Shown here piece by piece: positions 1 through 9,806 of a stretch of DNA of 64,000 nucleotides. Numbering within the stretch: the stretch's first letter is position 1; each line of letters begins with the position of its first letter. This stretch comes from Candidatus Eisenbacteria bacterium (lineage in GTDB: Bacteria; Eisenbacteria; RBG-16-71-46; JACRLI01): NCBI GenBank assembly GCA_016235265.1, contig JACRLI010000015.1, positions 1 through 64,000 of the forward strand, in the 5' to 3' direction. Made by a program: the position numbers and the translations under genes. The notes beneath the pieces are model-generated. The model ran no database searches and had not been told where the DNA came from. It worked only from the letters and a program-made list of their open reading frames with translations.

Positions 1-1206
1 GCCGTACCCCGGTCGCGACGGGCCCTGGGCCCTGCCGCGCGGCCCGCCCACCGCACCCTGGCCGCGGCGCGGGGCTTCATCCGGCCTGCGCGGGCCGCGG
101 CGCGGGTCGGAGGTCGCAGCCTGTCCGCCGCGATACCCGCGGCGCGGCTCGGAAGAACTTGCCTGTCCGCCGCGGTAGCCGCGGCGCGGCTCGGAGGAGC
201 TGGACGGGCCGCCGCGGTAGCCGCGGCCCTGCCCGGAGGCCGCCGCGCGCGGGGCCGGTCGGCCGCCGACACGCGGGCCGCGCGGGCCGGCCTCGCGCCG
301 TACCGCCGGCGCGGCGGTCGGCCGCCGCTCCCCCAGCATCTTGCGCACGAACACCGGGATCTCCGAAGGGATGCCGGCCACCGGAACGCCCACGTTCTCC
401 AGCGCCGTGATCTTGTCCGCCGCGGTGCCCGAGCCGCCGGAGACGATCGCCCCGGCGTGGCCCATGCGCTTGCCCGGCGGGGCGGTGAGCCCGGCGATGA
501 AACCCACCACCGGCTTGCTCATCTTCTCGCCGATGAAGCGTGCCGCCTCCTCCTCGTCGCTGCCGCCGATCTCGCCGATCATCACCACGGCCTCGGTGCC
601 GGGGTCGGCCTCGAAGGCCTCCAGAGCGTGGATGAAGCTGGTGCCGATCAGCGGGTCACCGCCGATGCCGATGCAAGTGGACTGGCCGATCCCGTTGGTG
701 GTCAGCTGGTGCACCACCTCGTAGGTCAGCGTTCCGCTGCGGCTCACCACGCCCACGCGACCCTCGACGTGGATGTGGCCGGGCATGATGCCCACCTTGC
801 AGCGGCCCGGCGAGATGAGGCCGGGACAGTTGGGCCCGATCAGGCGCGGCGGGCTGGGCCGGCGCTTGAGCTGGTCCATGACGCGCGCGGTGTCCAGCAC
901 CGGCACGCCCTCGGTGATGCACACGATCAGCTTGATGCGCGGCGAGGAGGCCGCCTCGAGTATCGCGTCGGCCGCGCCCGCCGGGGGCACGAAGATCAGC
1001 GCCGTGTCCGCGTGCTGCGCCTCGGCCGCCTCGATCACCGTGTCGTACACCGGCACGCCGTCCTGCAGCGACCCGCCCTTGCCGGGGGTCACTCCCGCCA
1101 CCACCTGGGTGCCGTACTCCATCATCGCCCGCGAGTGAAACGAGCCGTCGCGACCCGTGATGCCCTGCACCAGCACGCGCGTGCGGCGATCCACAAGGAT
1201 GCTCAT
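1..1206 (-). CDS. sucD: Succinyl-CoA synthetase (ADP/GDP-forming) alpha subunit, with RG-rich C-terminal extension; 3' end outside window
   Basis: TCA-cycle enzyme subunit that binds CoA and carries the phospho-histidine, working with SucC next door. ATG at 1206 starts one base after the sucC stop, so the pair is a coupled operon. The first ~292 codons match the full family length (about 290): N-terminal Rossmann CoA-binding part, then [29 protein letters not shown] and the C-terminal GHAGAI segment containing the catalytic His. The family normally ends near MLG. Here the frame stays open for at least 110 more codons to the window edge, rich in Arg, Gly, Pro and Ser, with a repeated unit like [13 protein letters not shown]. 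The core call is certain. Whether the tail is really translated as part of SucD is less sure: high-GC sequence has few stops in any frame. Confidence 0.9.
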   Translation of the reverse strand, partial: MSILVDRRTRVLVQGITGRDGSFHSRAMMEYGTQVVAGVTPGKGGSLQDGVPVYDTVIEAAEAQHADTALIFVPPAGAADAILEAASSPRIKLIVCITEGVPVLDTARVMDQLKRRPSPPRLIGPNCPGLISPGRCKVGIMPGHIHVEGRVGVVSRSGTLTYEVVHQLTTNGIGQSTCIGIGGDPLIGTSFIHALEAFEADPGTEAVVMIGEIGGSDEEEAARFIGEKMSKPVVGFIAGLTAPPGKRMGHAGAIVSGGSGTAADKITALENVGVPVAGIPSEIPVFVRKMLGERRPTAAPAVRREAGPRGPRVGGRPAPRAAASGQGRGYRGGPSSSSEPRRGYRGGQASSSEPRRGYRGGQAATSDPRRGPRRPDEAPRRGQGAVGGPRGRAQGPSRPGYG

Positions 1207-1207
1207 G

Positions 1208-2347
1208 TCAGGCCCTCGCCTCCCGGGCGCTGGCGATGGCCGCCTGCACCCCTTCGTCCATGGACGATGTCGCCTGGAGGTTCACGCTTTCCAGAATCCG
1301 CCGCGCCTCCTCTTCGTTCGTCCCCGTCAGGCGAACCGTGACCGGCAGGTTCACCTTCATGTTCTGCAGCGCCTCCACGATGCCCCGGGCCACGTCGTCG
1401 CAGCGGGTGATGCCGCCAAAGATGTTGAACAGGACGGCCTTCACGTTGGGGTCGGAGAGGATGATCTTCATCGCGGTGGTGACCTTCTCGGGGCTCGAGC
1501 TGCCGCCGATGTCGAGGAAGTTGGCGGGTTTGCCCCCGAAGTGCTGCACCAGGTCCATGGTGGCCATGGCCAGGCCCGCGCCGTTCACCACGCAGCCGAT
1601 GTCGCCGTCCAGCTTCACGTAGGACAGACCGGCCTCGCGCGCCAGGCGCTCCCCCTCGGTTTCCGAGGGGCGGTAGCTCGTGTGCACCTGCAGGTGGCGC
1701 ATCTCGGCGTTGTCGTCCAGGCCCACCTTGGCGTCCAGGGCCAGCACCCGGCCATCGGGCGTGACGATCAGCGGGTTGATCTCCGCCAGCGAGCAGTCCT
1801 CGCGGCTGAACACCTGGTAAAGCTGCACCGCGATCTTCGCCATGGCCAGCCCGGCCCTGGCGTCGGGAGCCACGCGCATCATCACCTGCCGCGCCTGGAA
1901 GGCCTGCAGGCCGTAGTCGGGGTCAATCGCAAGGGTGAGGATCTTCTCCGGGCTGCGGCGGGCCACTTCCTCGATGTCCACGCCGCCCTCGGCGCAGGTC
2001 ATGAGCAACGGCTTCTTGCGGCGGCGGTCCACCAGGATGGCCAGGTACACCTCGGTGGCGATGTCGGCGGCCTCCGCCACCAGCACCTCGCGCACCGTGA
2101 GGCCCTTGATCTCCATTCCCAGGATCTGCGCGGCCTTCTCGTGCGCTTCCTGCGGATCCTTCGCCAGCTTGATGCCACCGGCCTTGCCGCGGCCGCCCAC
2201 CAGCACCTGGGCCTTCACCACCACCGGCTTGCCGATCCGCGCGGCGACGTCGCGGGCTTCTTCGGGAGTGCGCGCCACCTCGCCCATCGTGGTCGGAATG
2301 CCGTGGGCCCGGAACAGCTCCTTGGCCTGGTACTCTTGAATGTTCAT
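1208..2347 (-). CDS. sucC: Succinyl-CoA synthetase beta subunit
   Basis: Beta subunit of succinyl-CoA synthetase: makes succinate plus ATP or GTP from succinyl-CoA with SucD. The start is set at the ATG (2347) of [12 protein letters not shown], the usual N-terminus, behind a strong GGAGGAAGAGGG ribosome site; the upstream in-frame extension has no family similarity. It gives 379 residues (family about 386). Visible: ATP-grasp lysine region [14 protein letters not shown], phosphate loop region [11 protein letters not shown] and C-terminal ligase part [12 protein letters not shown]. Followed after one base by sucD. A promoter-like pair lies at 2595-2624. Confidence 0.97.
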   Translation of the reverse strand: MNIQEYQAKELFRAHGIPTTMGEVARTPEEARDVAARIGKPVVVKAQVLVGGRGKAGGIKLAKDPQEAHEKAAQILGMEIKGLTVREVLVAEAADIATEVYLAILVDRRRKKPLLMTCAEGGVDIEEVARRSPEKILTLAIDPDYGLQAFQARQVMMRVAPDARAGLAMAKIAVQLYQVFSREDCSLAEINPLIVTPDGRVLALDAKVGLDDNAEMRHLQVHTSYRPSETEGERLAREAGLSYVKLDGDIGCVVNGAGLAMATMDLVQHFGGKPANFLDIGGSSSPEKVTTAMKIILSDPNVKAVLFNIFGGITRCDDVARGIVEALQNMKVNLPVTVRLTGTNEEEARRILESVNLQATSSMDEGVQAAIASAREARA

Positions 2348-2537
2348 GGAACCCTCTTCCTCCGCTGCGCCCCTCCGGCGCGCGGGTGGGGACCCGCGCC
2401 GGGCCGTTGTCCGACCTCCCGCGGGGTGCGGGCGAGGCCGGAAATTGTACGCAAATTCTTTCGCCGCTAGTGATTCCAAGCCGGCTGCATGCCGTGCGCC
2501 GGGGCCGCGGAGAGCGATCGCGGCTTCCTTAGGTACC

Positions 2538-2562
2538 CCCGCACAGGCCGGGGGCCTGCGGG
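2538..2562 (-). terminator. Hairpin between rfaE2 and sucC
   Basis: CCCG-CAGGCC pairs with GGCCTG-CGGG around a 3-base loop, with a two-base bulge. It is 59 bases past the rfaE2 stop and has no T-run, so it is a weak terminator candidate. It would also lie in the sucC leader if the promoter at 2595-2624 is used. The rest of the 2348-2620 gap shows nothing else clear. Confidence 0.3.
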
Positions 2563-2594
2563 ACCGGGTACGCGCGCTGGGCGGGAATGGCCCC

Positions 2595-2624
2595 AAGGTA
2601 GCAGCGGGGTCGCGGCAAGGTCAA
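2595..2624 (-). promoter_or_regulatory. Candidate sigma-70 promoter for sucCD
   Basis: On the minus strand TTGACC (2624-2619), an 18-base spacer, then TACCTT (2600-2595). It overlaps the end of rfaE2 and would give a leader of about 240 bases before sucC. Read by eye only. Confidence 0.4.
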
Positions 2625-3112
2625 TCGCGTTTCCTTGCCCGGCCCAGCAGCCGGGTGGTGGAGGAGAGCCGTCCGGAGTGCAGCGGCACGCGCACCACCC
2701 TCCCACCCCATCCCCGCACCAGGTCGGCGCCCACGATGGCAGCCACCTTGTAGTCCGCGCCCTTCACCAGCACGTCGGGGCGCAGGGCGCGGATCAGCTT
2801 CAGCGGCGTATCCTCCCCGAACGGCACCACCAGGTCCACGTCGCGAAGCGCTCCCAGCACCGCCGCCCGCGCCGCCAGTTTCTGCACCGGACGCGCCGGC
2901 CCTTTGAGTCGTCGCACCGAGGCGTCGGTGTTGAGCCCCACCACCAGGGCATCCCCCGCGGCGCGCGCCGCGCGCAGGATGCGCACGTGCCCGGGATGGA
3001 GGATGTCGAAGACGCCGTTGGTGAACACCACGCGCAGCCCGCGGCGTTTCCACGCGGCCACGCGCGCGCGCGCCGCGGCGGGCCCCAGCACCCGCTTCTC
3101 AGGCCTGGCCAT
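2621..3112 (-). CDS. rfaE2: D-glycero-beta-D-manno-heptose 1-phosphate adenylyltransferase
   Basis: Adenylyltransferase step of ADP-heptose synthesis for the LPS inner core (cytoplasm). 163 residues, the size of a stand-alone HldE C-terminal domain. The nucleotidyltransferase signature [12 protein letters not shown] is at residues 31-42 (HPGH in the usual HxGH position), with a C-terminal [11 protein letters not shown] segment matching the family's ISTT-type motif. The start overlaps the end of rfaE1 by 14 bases. In E. coli the two activities are fused in HldE; here they are separate, coupled genes. Confidence 0.95.
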   Translation of the reverse strand: MARPEKRVLGPAAARARVAAWKRRGLRVVFTNGVFDILHPGHVRILRAARAAGDALVVGLNTDASVRRLKGPARPVQKLAARAAVLGALRDVDLVVPFGEDTPLKLIRALRPDVLVKGADYKVAAIVGADLVRGWGGRVVRVPLHSGRLSSTTRLLGRARKRD

Positions 3113-4100
3113 GGTCCTCCAGCGAGGCCGCCAGCGCGGCCGGATCGGGCACCGCGGTGCCCACTTCGCGGATCACCAGCCCCGCGGCGTGGTTGCTCAC
3201 CAGCGCCGCCTCCAGGAAGTCCCCGCCCGCGCACAGCGTGAGCGTGAACGTGGCCACCACCGTGTCGCCCGCGCCGGTCACGTCGTAGACCTCGCGCGCC
3301 ACCGCCGGCAGGTGGGTCACCTTCGAAGGCGGTTCGAACAGCGACATGCCGTCCTTGCCGCGCGTCACCAGCACCGAGCGCGCCCCGGTGACGCGCTGGA
3401 TCTCCCAACCGGCGCGCAGCAGGCTCTCCGGGTCGTGCACCCGCACCCCGGCCACTTCCCCCGCCTCGGCGGTGTTGGGAGTGAGCGTGCTCACGCCCTG
3501 GTAGAGCCTCACGTGCCGCTCCTTGGGGTCCACGCACACCGGCAGCCCGCGTTCACGGATCAGGGGCAGCAGACCCTCCAGCACCTCGGCGGTCACCACG
3601 CCCTTGCCATAGTCGGACAGCACCACACCCTGGGCGCGCTCCAGCAGCGGCCGGATGCCGTCAATGAGGCGGGCGGCCTCGCGCGAGTCCAGGTCCAGCC
3701 GCCGCTCCTGGTCCAGCCGCAGCACCTGCTGCTGGTGCGCCACGATGCGCGTCTTGAGCGTGGTGGGCACCTGCGGGCGCACCACCAGGTGCGCGGCGTC
3801 CACGCCGGCCCGCGCCAGCGCGGCGCGCAGTTCCGCGGCGCGGCCGTCGTCGCCCACCGCGCCCACCAGCGCGCACTCGGCCCCCAGCGCGCGGACGTTC
3901 CACGCCACGTTGGCGGCCCCGCCCAGCCGGTCGCTTTCCCGGTCGGCCTCCACCACCAGCACCGGCGCCTCGGGGGACACGCGGCTGGCCTGGCCCCACA
4001 CGTAGCGGTCCAGCATCACGTCACCCAGCACCAGCACGCGACAGCGCGGGAACTCGCCCACGCGCGCCGCGGCCCGGCGCAGGATCTGCTTCTCGCTCAT
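3099..4100 (-). CDS. rfaE1: D-glycero-beta-D-manno-heptose-7-phosphate kinase
   Basis: PfkB/ribokinase-family kinase of the ADP-heptose pathway. ATG at 4100 ([11 protein letters not shown]) gives 333 residues, the usual size of the HldE kinase domain; longer in-frame upstream sequence belongs to the next gene in another frame. Seen: [12 protein letters not shown] near the N-terminus, the sugar-binding [11 protein letters not shown] stretch, [15 protein letters not shown], and the anion-hole/catalytic [11 protein letters not shown] near residue 260. Its ATG overlaps the stop of the upstream lipoprotein gene (ATGA), and its end overlaps rfaE2, so the three genes form one coupled unit. Confidence 0.96.
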   Translation of the reverse strand: MSEKQILRRAAARVGEFPRCRVLVLGDVMLDRYVWGQASRVSPEAPVLVVEADRESDRLGGAANVAWNVRALGAECALVGAVGDDGRAAELRAALARAGVDAAHLVVRPQVPTTLKTRIVAHQQQVLRLDQERRLDLDSREAARLIDGIRPLLERAQGVVLSDYGKGVVTAEVLEGLLPLIRERGLPVCVDPKERHVRLYQGVSTLTPNTAEAGEVAGVRVHDPESLLRAGWEIQRVTGARSVLVTRGKDGMSLFEPPSKVTHLPAVAREVYDVTGAGDTVVATFTLTLCAGGDFLEAALVSNHAAGLVIREVGTAVPDPAALAASLEDHGQA

Positions 4101-5224
4101 CGCACCTCCGCCGCACGGCGCAGCGCGCGCACGGCCTCTTCCCCGCTCATCGGGGCCTCCGGTTCGAATCGCCCCGCGGCCCGGGGCGTCATGAGCCCCC
4201 GCCCCAGCGCGCGCTCCACGGCGCCCCGGCGGTAGTCGTGTGAGGGCACGTCCGCGCACTCCGCGGCCGTACCCGTGGAATCCGCGGGCCAGTCGAACAG
4301 GTCCAGCCACAGCGCGAACCGGCCGCGGGACACCTGGTCGTCCGGCCGGAACGAGCCGTCCGGGTAAAGTTCCAGCCCGCCCTGCATCACGGCGCCGCGG
4401 ACCAGCCCCACCCACGGCGTGCCCTCCATGTCGCGCAGGGAATCGCGCGCGGCGCGGAAGTGCGTGAGTTCCGGCGCCGGGAAGCGCGGCGGGCGCGGCG
4501 GCGCCCCGTGCGCGCGCAGCAGCGCGGCCCATTGCAGCCGCGTCAGCGCGGGACTGGACGAGGCGGCGGCCAGCAGGCTCTCCGCCGGCGTGGGCGGCGG
4601 CGGGGGCGTGAGCCGCTCCGCGACCCGCATCGCCGAAGTGTCCCCCATCGCGGCCGCTCGCACCAGCAGCTCGCGCGCCTCCCGGGGCGCCCCCCGGCCC
4701 GCCAGCAGTCCCGCGGCACGGAGGTACGGCGGGGACCACGTGGAATCGGCGGTCCGGGCACGCGCGTAGCGGTCCAGCGCGCCGGAAGTGTCGCCGCGCA
4801 CTTCGTCGAACCAGCCTTCGGCGAGCAGCACCTCCGGCTCGGGGGAATGCGCCAGGCCCATGACCAAGGTGTCGGATTCGGAAATGCGGCCGGAGAGGCG
4901 GTAGCTGAGTGCCAGGCCCCAGCGGCCGCCGGCGTCGGGGGTGTGCTCGGCCCCGGATCGGGCCAGCGAGCGCTGAAAGAGCACCAGCGCGGAATCCGTC
5001 CAGCCTTCCATCAGCAAACCGTAGGCCTGCAGCGACGCGATGCGCGCGTAGTCCACGCGCGCCGAGGCGACCCGGCGCGTCTCCCCGGGCGCTACCTTGT
5101 CCCCCGGGCCGGACTGTCCGTCGGCGGGTGTCGGCGGAGATTTCGGCGTGCCCGCGCAACCCGCGGCAAGGGTCGCGGCCAGCGCGGTGAGGAGCGCGGC
5201 GCGCGCCGCGGAATGCAGGGTCAT
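4097..5224 (-). CDS. Lipoprotein with TPR-like and SLH-like regions
   Basis: 375 residues from ATG 5224, chosen because it begins the signal peptide MTLHSAARAALLTALAATLA followed by the lipobox AAGC (Cys23). The middle (about 60-180) has repeated helical TPR-like pairs such as ASLQAYGLLMEGWTDSALVL and LALSYRLSGRISES. The C-terminal third has two S-layer-homology-like stretches: GGLELYPDGSFRPDDQVSR, then a shorter copy ending GRFEPEAPMSGEEAVRAL. SLH modules bind cell-wall or surface polymers in other bacteria; that role here is inferred. It is first in the unit with rfaE1-rfaE2, suggesting an envelope job. Confidence 0.75.
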   Translation of the reverse strand: MTLHSAARAALLTALAATLAAGCAGTPKSPPTPADGQSGPGDKVAPGETRRVASARVDYARIASLQAYGLLMEGWTDSALVLFQRSLARSGAEHTPDAGGRWGLALSYRLSGRISESDTLVMGLAHSPEPEVLLAEGWFDEVRGDTSGALDRYARARTADSTWSPPYLRAAGLLAGRGAPREARELLVRAAAMGDTSAMRVAERLTPPPPPTPAESLLAAASSSPALTRLQWAALLRAHGAPPRPPRFPAPELTHFRAARDSLRDMEGTPWVGLVRGAVMQGGLELYPDGSFRPDDQVSRGRFALWLDLFDWPADSTGTAAECADVPSHDYRRGAVERALGRGLMTPRAAGRFEPEAPMSGEEAVRALRRAAEVR

Positions 5225-5336
5225 GGCGCCGCGGAAGGTACCACAGGAGAGCGGGGGCGTCACCGAGCGGGCGATTAGGCCGGCGGACCGGTGGGTCGGG
5301 GCCGGGCCCGGAATGCGAAGGGCCAGCCGGTAGTGC

Positions 5337-5363
5337 AAAGGGCCGGCCGCGTGGCGGCCGACC
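5337..5363 (-). terminator. Candidate terminator after the hybrid histidine kinase
   Basis: GGCCGGCCGC pairs with GCGGCCGACC (one mismatch) around GTG. On the minus strand it is followed by a short CTTTG. It lies 27 bases past the kinase stop and 113 bases before the lipoprotein gene. Confidence 0.4.
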
Positions 5364-5389
5364 CCGGTCCGGCGCGGAAGGGAGGACGC

Positions 5390-7978
5390 TCAGGCCGCGT
5401 CGCGGCGGGCCAGGCGCACCGCCTGCCCCAGCACCCGCAGCACGTCCTCCATCTGGAAGGGCTTGGAGACCACGAAGTCCACGTTCTGGTTGCGGGCCTC
5501 CTGCAGGTCCAGCTGCCCGCCCCAGCCGGTGATGAGCACCACCGGCACACCCGGCCATTCGCACTTCACCGCCTGCGCCACCTGCCAGCCGTTGAGCCCG
5601 GGCATGCCGAGGTCGGTCATCACCACGTCGGCGCCCTGGGCGCGCAGCAGCGACAGGGCCTCGGAGCCGTCGGAAGCCAGGATCACCTGGTGGCCGAGGT
5701 TCACCAGCATGTCGCGCATCACCTCGCGCACCGTGGGCTCGTCGTCCACCACCAGCACCTTCACCTGCTCCAGCAGTTCGGCGTCTTGCTTGGTGGTTTC
5801 CACCTCGGGCACGCGGGTGCCCTGCGGCAGCGTCAGCGTGAAGCACGTCCCCTGTCCCGCCTGCGACTCCACCTTGAGCGTGCCCTTGTGGCGGTTGGCG
5901 ATCCCCAGCGCGATGCTCAGCCCCAGGCCGGTGCCGCCCGACTTCTTGGTGGTGTAGAACGGATCGAACGCGCGGGCCTGCACCTCGGGGCTCATGCCGG
6001 TGCCGGTGTCCTGCACCTGCAGCACCGCGTTGCCGTCCACGGTGAGGGTGCGCACCGTGAGGCGCCCGCCTGCGGGCATGGCGTCCGCGGCGTTGAGCAC
6101 CAGGTTGGTGAGCACCTCGCGCAGCTCCGAGGGCGAGCCGTCCACCGTGGGCACCGGGCCCAGGTCGGTCTCCAGGGTCATCACCGCCTCGGCGGGGCGG
6201 GTGTGCAGGGCCTGCGCGAGCATCTCCAGCCCCGAGCGCACCACCTCGTGCAGGTCCACCGGGATGAAGTCCTGATCGCGGCGCACCCGGGTGAACTCCT
6301 GGATGCGGCGCACCGTCTGCACGCCGTCGTGCGCGGTCTGTTCGATCACCTTCAGCCCGGCGCGCACCGCGGGGTCCTCGGTGCGCAGCAGCATCAGCTG
6401 GGTGCGGCCCAGGATGGCCGCGAGCAGGTTGTTGAAGTCGTGGGCCACGCCGCCGGCCACCTGGCCGAAGGCGTTCAGCCGCTCGGAGCGCACCAGGTGC
6501 TGCTGCGCCTCCTCCAGCTCGCGCAGCGCGCGGCGGGCGTCGCCGTAGAGGCGGGCGTTGTCAATCGCCACGCTTCCGTGATGCGCCAGGATGATCAGCA
6601 GTTCCAGGTCCTCGCGGTGGAACGGCCGGTCCACCTCGCGGGCCAGCGTCATCACGCCCAGCACCCGGTCCTTGGAGACCAGCGGCACGCAGCACAGGCA
6701 CTCGTCCTCGTCCTCGGGCGTGTTGTCCACGTGCCGGGCGCGCGGGTCGCGGATGGCGTGCGGCACGATCTCCGGCTTGCCGGTGCGGGCCACGTCGCCG
6801 GTGATCCCTTCGCCCAGCTTCAGGCGCATGGCCATGATCTCTTCCACGTACACCGACTCGTTGGCCGCGATGGGATAGAGCTCCTCGCGCTCGGGGTCCA
6901 GCAGGAACAGGGTGCAGCCGCGCGCCACGCTCAGGGAGGCGGCGTGCTCCACGATCCGGCGCAGGATGGTGTCGCGATCCAGCGAGGAGCTCACCACGCG
7001 GCACACGTCCAGCAGCGCGGCCCAGCGTTCGTTGGTCGCGCGGGCTTCGGAGAACAGTCCGGCGTTTTCCACCGCCAGCGCCGCGTGCCCGGCGAATGCC
7101 AGCGCGGTGTCTATCTCCAGCTGGCTCAGTTCGCGCGGCTGCGAATTGGTGCCCAGCACCAGCACACCCTTGGGCCCGTCCACTCCCAGCAGCGGCACGA
7201 ACAGGGCGCTCACCGGCCCGGCATGCTCCGGGGCAACGGGGGCGGCGCCCCCCTCCACGGCGCGCAGCACCTTGCACGTGAGGCTCTGGTAGGCCTGCGC
7301 CGCCAGCGCACCGGCCGCCAGGTCCACGCGCGGGGCGCGCGCGGCAAACTCGGCCCCACGGCTGGAGGCAACCATGCGCAACGTCCGTCCCTCCAGGTCG
7401 GGCTCGTAGAGGCACACCCAATCGGCGTGCAACACGTGGGTGGCGCCGCGGATGATGGAGGTGCGGGCGGAGTCGAGGTCCAGGGCGCATGCCACTTCGC
7501 GGCTGAAGTCGAAGAGGGCGCGGAAGACACGGATGGCCTCGTCGGTCTCCCGGCGACGGCGCTCGAAACGATCGTGAATGCGGGCGCGGGTGCCCTGCCA
7601 GCGGGCGCGGTGGAGCACCGGAGCCAGGGCCGCGAGGAACTCGGAGGTGCGCCAGGCCAAGTCGGCAGACGCGTCGGGTGACGAGATGGTGCCGTCCACG
7701 GCCTCGCGAATCGCGGGCCAAAGGGAGGGCGCGGCGCGCTGGAGGCGACGGGCCAGACGGGCGGGAACGCTCTCTTCGAACGCGCAGTCCACCCCGCCGC
7801 GCCGGGCCACTTCGTAGCGGTCGGCGAGCGCGCACACCGCACCCCACATCCGGGACGCGCGGGCAGGCGTGAGCTGCCGCGCGTGCGGGGCGCGCGCCTG
7901 CCACGCCTCGAGGACACGGGGTCCGAGCGCGGCCAGGATCTGTCCCAGGTCGCCTGCGACGGAACGCGAGGGCTTCAC
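5390..7978 (-). CDS. Soluble hybrid sensor histidine kinase (GAF-GAF-HisKA-HATPase-REC)
   Basis: About 862 residues if translation starts at the GTG at 7978, which has AGAGG five bases upstream; a longer in-frame extension to 8209 lacks a good site. No membrane segment or signal peptide is visible, so it should sense a cytoplasmic cue. Order: helical N-terminal part (1-200), two GAF-like domains (about 210-350 and 370-510; the second contains GEGITGDVARTGKPE), HisKA with GGVAHDFNNLLA (phospho-His near 513), HATPase with NLVLNAADAMP, DTGTGM and GGTGLGLSI, then a receiver domain with VMTDLGMPG (Asp near 789) and a late Lys in SKPF. The HDFNN-type H-box is the NtrB/FixL-like class. Its own receiver may be the output or pass phosphate to a partner elsewhere; no response regulator is adjacent. 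Confidence 0.93.
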   Translation of the reverse strand: MKPSRSVAGDLGQILAALGPRVLEAWQARAPHARQLTPARASRMWGAVCALADRYEVARRGGVDCAFEESVPARLARRLQRAAPSLWPAIREAVDGTISSPDASADLAWRTSEFLAALAPVLHRARWQGTRARIHDRFERRRRETDEAIRVFRALFDFSREVACALDLDSARTSIIRGATHVLHADWVCLYEPDLEGRTLRMVASSRGAEFAARAPRVDLAAGALAAQAYQSLTCKVLRAVEGGAAPVAPEHAGPVSALFVPLLGVDGPKGVLVLGTNSQPRELSQLEIDTALAFAGHAALAVENAGLFSEARATNERWAALLDVCRVVSSSLDRDTILRRIVEHAASLSVARGCTLFLLDPEREELYPIAANESVYVEEIMAMRLKLGEGITGDVARTGKPEIVPHAIRDPRARHVDNTPEDEDECLCCVPLVSKDRVLGVMTLAREVDRPFHREDLELLIILAHHGSVAIDNARLYGDARRALRELEEAQQHLVRSERLNAFGQVAGGVAHDFNNLLAAILGRTQLMLLRTEDPAVRAGLKVIEQTAHDGVQTVRRIQEFTRVRRDQDFIPVDLHEVVRSGLEMLAQALHTRPAEAVMTLETDLGPVPTVDGSPSELREVLTNLVLNAADAMPAGGRLTVRTLTVDGNAVLQVQDTGTGMSPEVQARAFDPFYTTKKSGGTGLGLSIALGIANRHKGTLKVESQAGQGTCFTLTLPQGTRVPEVETTKQDAELLEQVKVLVVDDEPTVREVMRDMLVNLGHQVILASDGSEALSLLRAQGADVVMTDLGMPGLNGWQVAQAVKCEWPGVPVVLITGWGGQLDLQEARNQNVDFVVSKPFQMEDVLRVLGQAVRLARRDAA

Positions 7979-8140
7979 GAAACCTCTTGGGCCAGTGCGG
8001 CTTGCGTGTATGCGCAGGCGCGCACGCCTGCCGATGGAAGACCATTGAACACGGGGACGTCCGGGGCCCACCGGCTTGCGCCGGGGGGTGGTCCCCTCGT
8101 CCCCCAAGTTATCGGCCCGCCACGGGGCAACTTGAATCCG

Positions 8141-8169
8141 TTGACCCGGCACAGCCGCTTCCGTACCAT
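8141..8169 (+). promoter_or_regulatory. Candidate sigma-70 promoter for comM
   Basis: TTGACC (8141-8146), 17-base spacer, TACCAT (8164-8169), about 42 bases before the comM ATG. It lies in the gap between the divergently transcribed kinase and comM. Confidence 0.45.
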
Positions 8170-8211
8170 GGACTTGCCCGCCCGTTTCTCCTCCCCGCAG
8201 GAATCCCAATC

Positions 8212-9789
8212 ATGCTGTCCCGGATCTGGAGCGCCGCCCTCCATGGGCTCGAGGCGTATCCCGTGCTGGTGGAAGCCGACGTGGGTCCAGGGCTCGCCGG
8301 CTTCTCCACCGTGGGCCTGCCTGACATGACCGTCCGCGAAAGCCGCGAGCGCGTGATCTCCGCGCTGCGCAACAGCGGCCTGGAATTCCCACTGCGCCGC
8401 ATCACCGTGAACCTGGCCCCCGCGGACCTGCGCAAGGAAGGCTCGGCGTTCGACCTGCCCATCGCGCTCGGCATTCTTGCGGCCAGCGGTCAGCTGCCCT
8501 CGAACGCGGCGGACGGCTTCGTGGTGCTGGGGGAGTTGTCGCTGGACGGATCGCTGCGGCCCTTGCGGGGGGCGATCGCGCTGGCCCAGGCTGCGGGCGG
8601 GGCGGCGCACGCGAATGGCCGCGGCTCCACGGGGGACCCGCTGCCGTGCGAGGCGCCAATGGCGCGCGCGCTGCTGCTGCCGCGCGCCAGCGCGGCGGAG
8701 GCGGCGCTCATACCCGGTGCCGCGGTCTACGGCGTGGACACGCTGATGGAAGCCGTGGAGGTGCTCGCCGGGACACGGACGGTGGGACGCGCATGCGCTG
8801 CCGCCGCGGCGGCACCCGGGGCGATTGCGGCTCCCGACATGGCCGAAGTGCGCGGACAGTTCCACGCCCGCCGGGCGCTCGAAGTAGCGGCCGCCGGGGG
8901 GCACAACCTGCTCTTCACCGGCCCTCCCGGGGCGGGCAAGACCCTGCTGGCGCGATGCCTGCCGGGAATCCTCCCTGCACTCTCCCCCGCCGAAGCGCTG
9001 GAAGTGACGCGCATCCGCAGCGTGGCCGGACTGTTGTCTTCCGGCACCGGGCTCGTGTCCGCCCGCCCCTTCCGTGCGCCGCACCACACCGTGAGCGGCG
9101 CCGGCCTGGTGGGCGGCGGGCGCGGCCCGCGCCCCGGCGAGATCACACTCGCGCACCTGGGGGTGCTGTTCCTGGACGAACTGGCGGAGTTCCCCGCGCA
9201 CACGCTGCAGTTGCTGCGCCAGCCGCTGGAGGAGGGGCGCGTGGTGATCTCGCGGGTGGCGTCCAGCGTGGAGTTCCCCGCGAGGTTCATGCTCGTGGGG
9301 GCGACGAATCCGTGCCGCTGCGGCAACTTCGGCAACCCGGACAAGCCGTGCAAGTGCACCCCTCTCGATGTCGAGCGCTACCGCGCGAGCATCTCGGGGC
9401 CGATCCTGGACCGGATTGATATGGAGGTGCCGGTGCCCTCCGTGCCGTTGCGGGAGATGCTGGCGCGGGAGCCCGGCGAGGCAAGCGAGTGCGTGAGGAC
9501 GCGCGTCGAGGGTGCGCGAAAGGCACAGTGGGCGCGCTGGCGCGGCTGCTCGGCGCGGACCAACGCCGAAATCCGACCCGAGCCGTTGCTCGCGCGCGGG
9601 CAGTTCGATGAATCAGCGATGGAACTGGCGGCGCGCTGCGCGGAGAAGCTGAAGCTCTCGGCGCGCGGGTATCACCGGCTGCTGCGGACGGCGCGGACCG
9701 TCGCCGATCTCGCCGCCTGCGAGGAAGTGCGCGCCGAGCATGTCGCGGAGGCGGCGGGGTTTCGGGCTACCCTGACTGTCCGCTTGTGA
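8212..9789 (+). CDS. comM: YifB/ComM-family Mg-chelatase-like AAA+ ATPase
   Basis: Branch-migration helicase family that aids integration of incoming DNA in natural transformation (known for ComM of Haemophilus and Vibrio). ATG 8212 (MLSRIWSAALHG) has AGGAA nine bases upstream and gives 525 residues, close to the family's ~505. N-terminal Lon-like fold (TVGLPDMTVRESRERV, KEGSAFDLPIALG), Walker A GPPGAGKT at 237-244, the FRAPHHTVSGAGLVGGG motif, Walker B LGVLFLDELAEF, the CRCG...C zinc-like cysteines near 365-385 and a C-terminal helical region RGYHRLLRTARTVADL. No competence genes are adjacent. Confidence 0.96.
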   Translation: MLSRIWSAALHGLEAYPVLVEADVGPGLAGFSTVGLPDMTVRESRERVISALRNSGLEFPLRRITVNLAPADLRKEGSAFDLPIALGILAASGQLPSNAADGFVVLGELSLDGSLRPLRGAIALAQAAGGAAHANGRGSTGDPLPCEAPMARALLLPRASAAEAALIPGAAVYGVDTLMEAVEVLAGTRTVGRACAAAAAAPGAIAAPDMAEVRGQFHARRALEVAAAGGHNLLFTGPPGAGKTLLARCLPGILPALSPAEALEVTRIRSVAGLLSSGTGLVSARPFRAPHHTVSGAGLVGGGRGPRPGEITLAHLGVLFLDELAEFPAHTLQLLRQPLEEGRVVISRVASSVEFPARFMLVGATNPCRCGNFGNPDKPCKCTPLDVERYRASISGPILDRIDMEVPVPSVPLREMLAREPGEASECVRTRVEGARKAQWARWRGCSARTNAEIRPEPLLARGQFDESAMELAARCAEKLKLSARGYHRLLRTARTVADLAACEEVRAEHVAEAAGFRATLTVRL

Positions 9790-9806
9790 CTCCACACTCG
9801 ATAGTA

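Noticed and set aside
159..1341. Plus-strand open frames over sucD
   Set aside because: They are antisense to the clear SucD core; the same DNA encodes conserved SucD motifs on the minus strand.
2444..2449. TACAAT as a -10 box closer to sucC
   Set aside because: No acceptable -35 at 16-18 bases; the pair at 2595-2624 is better.
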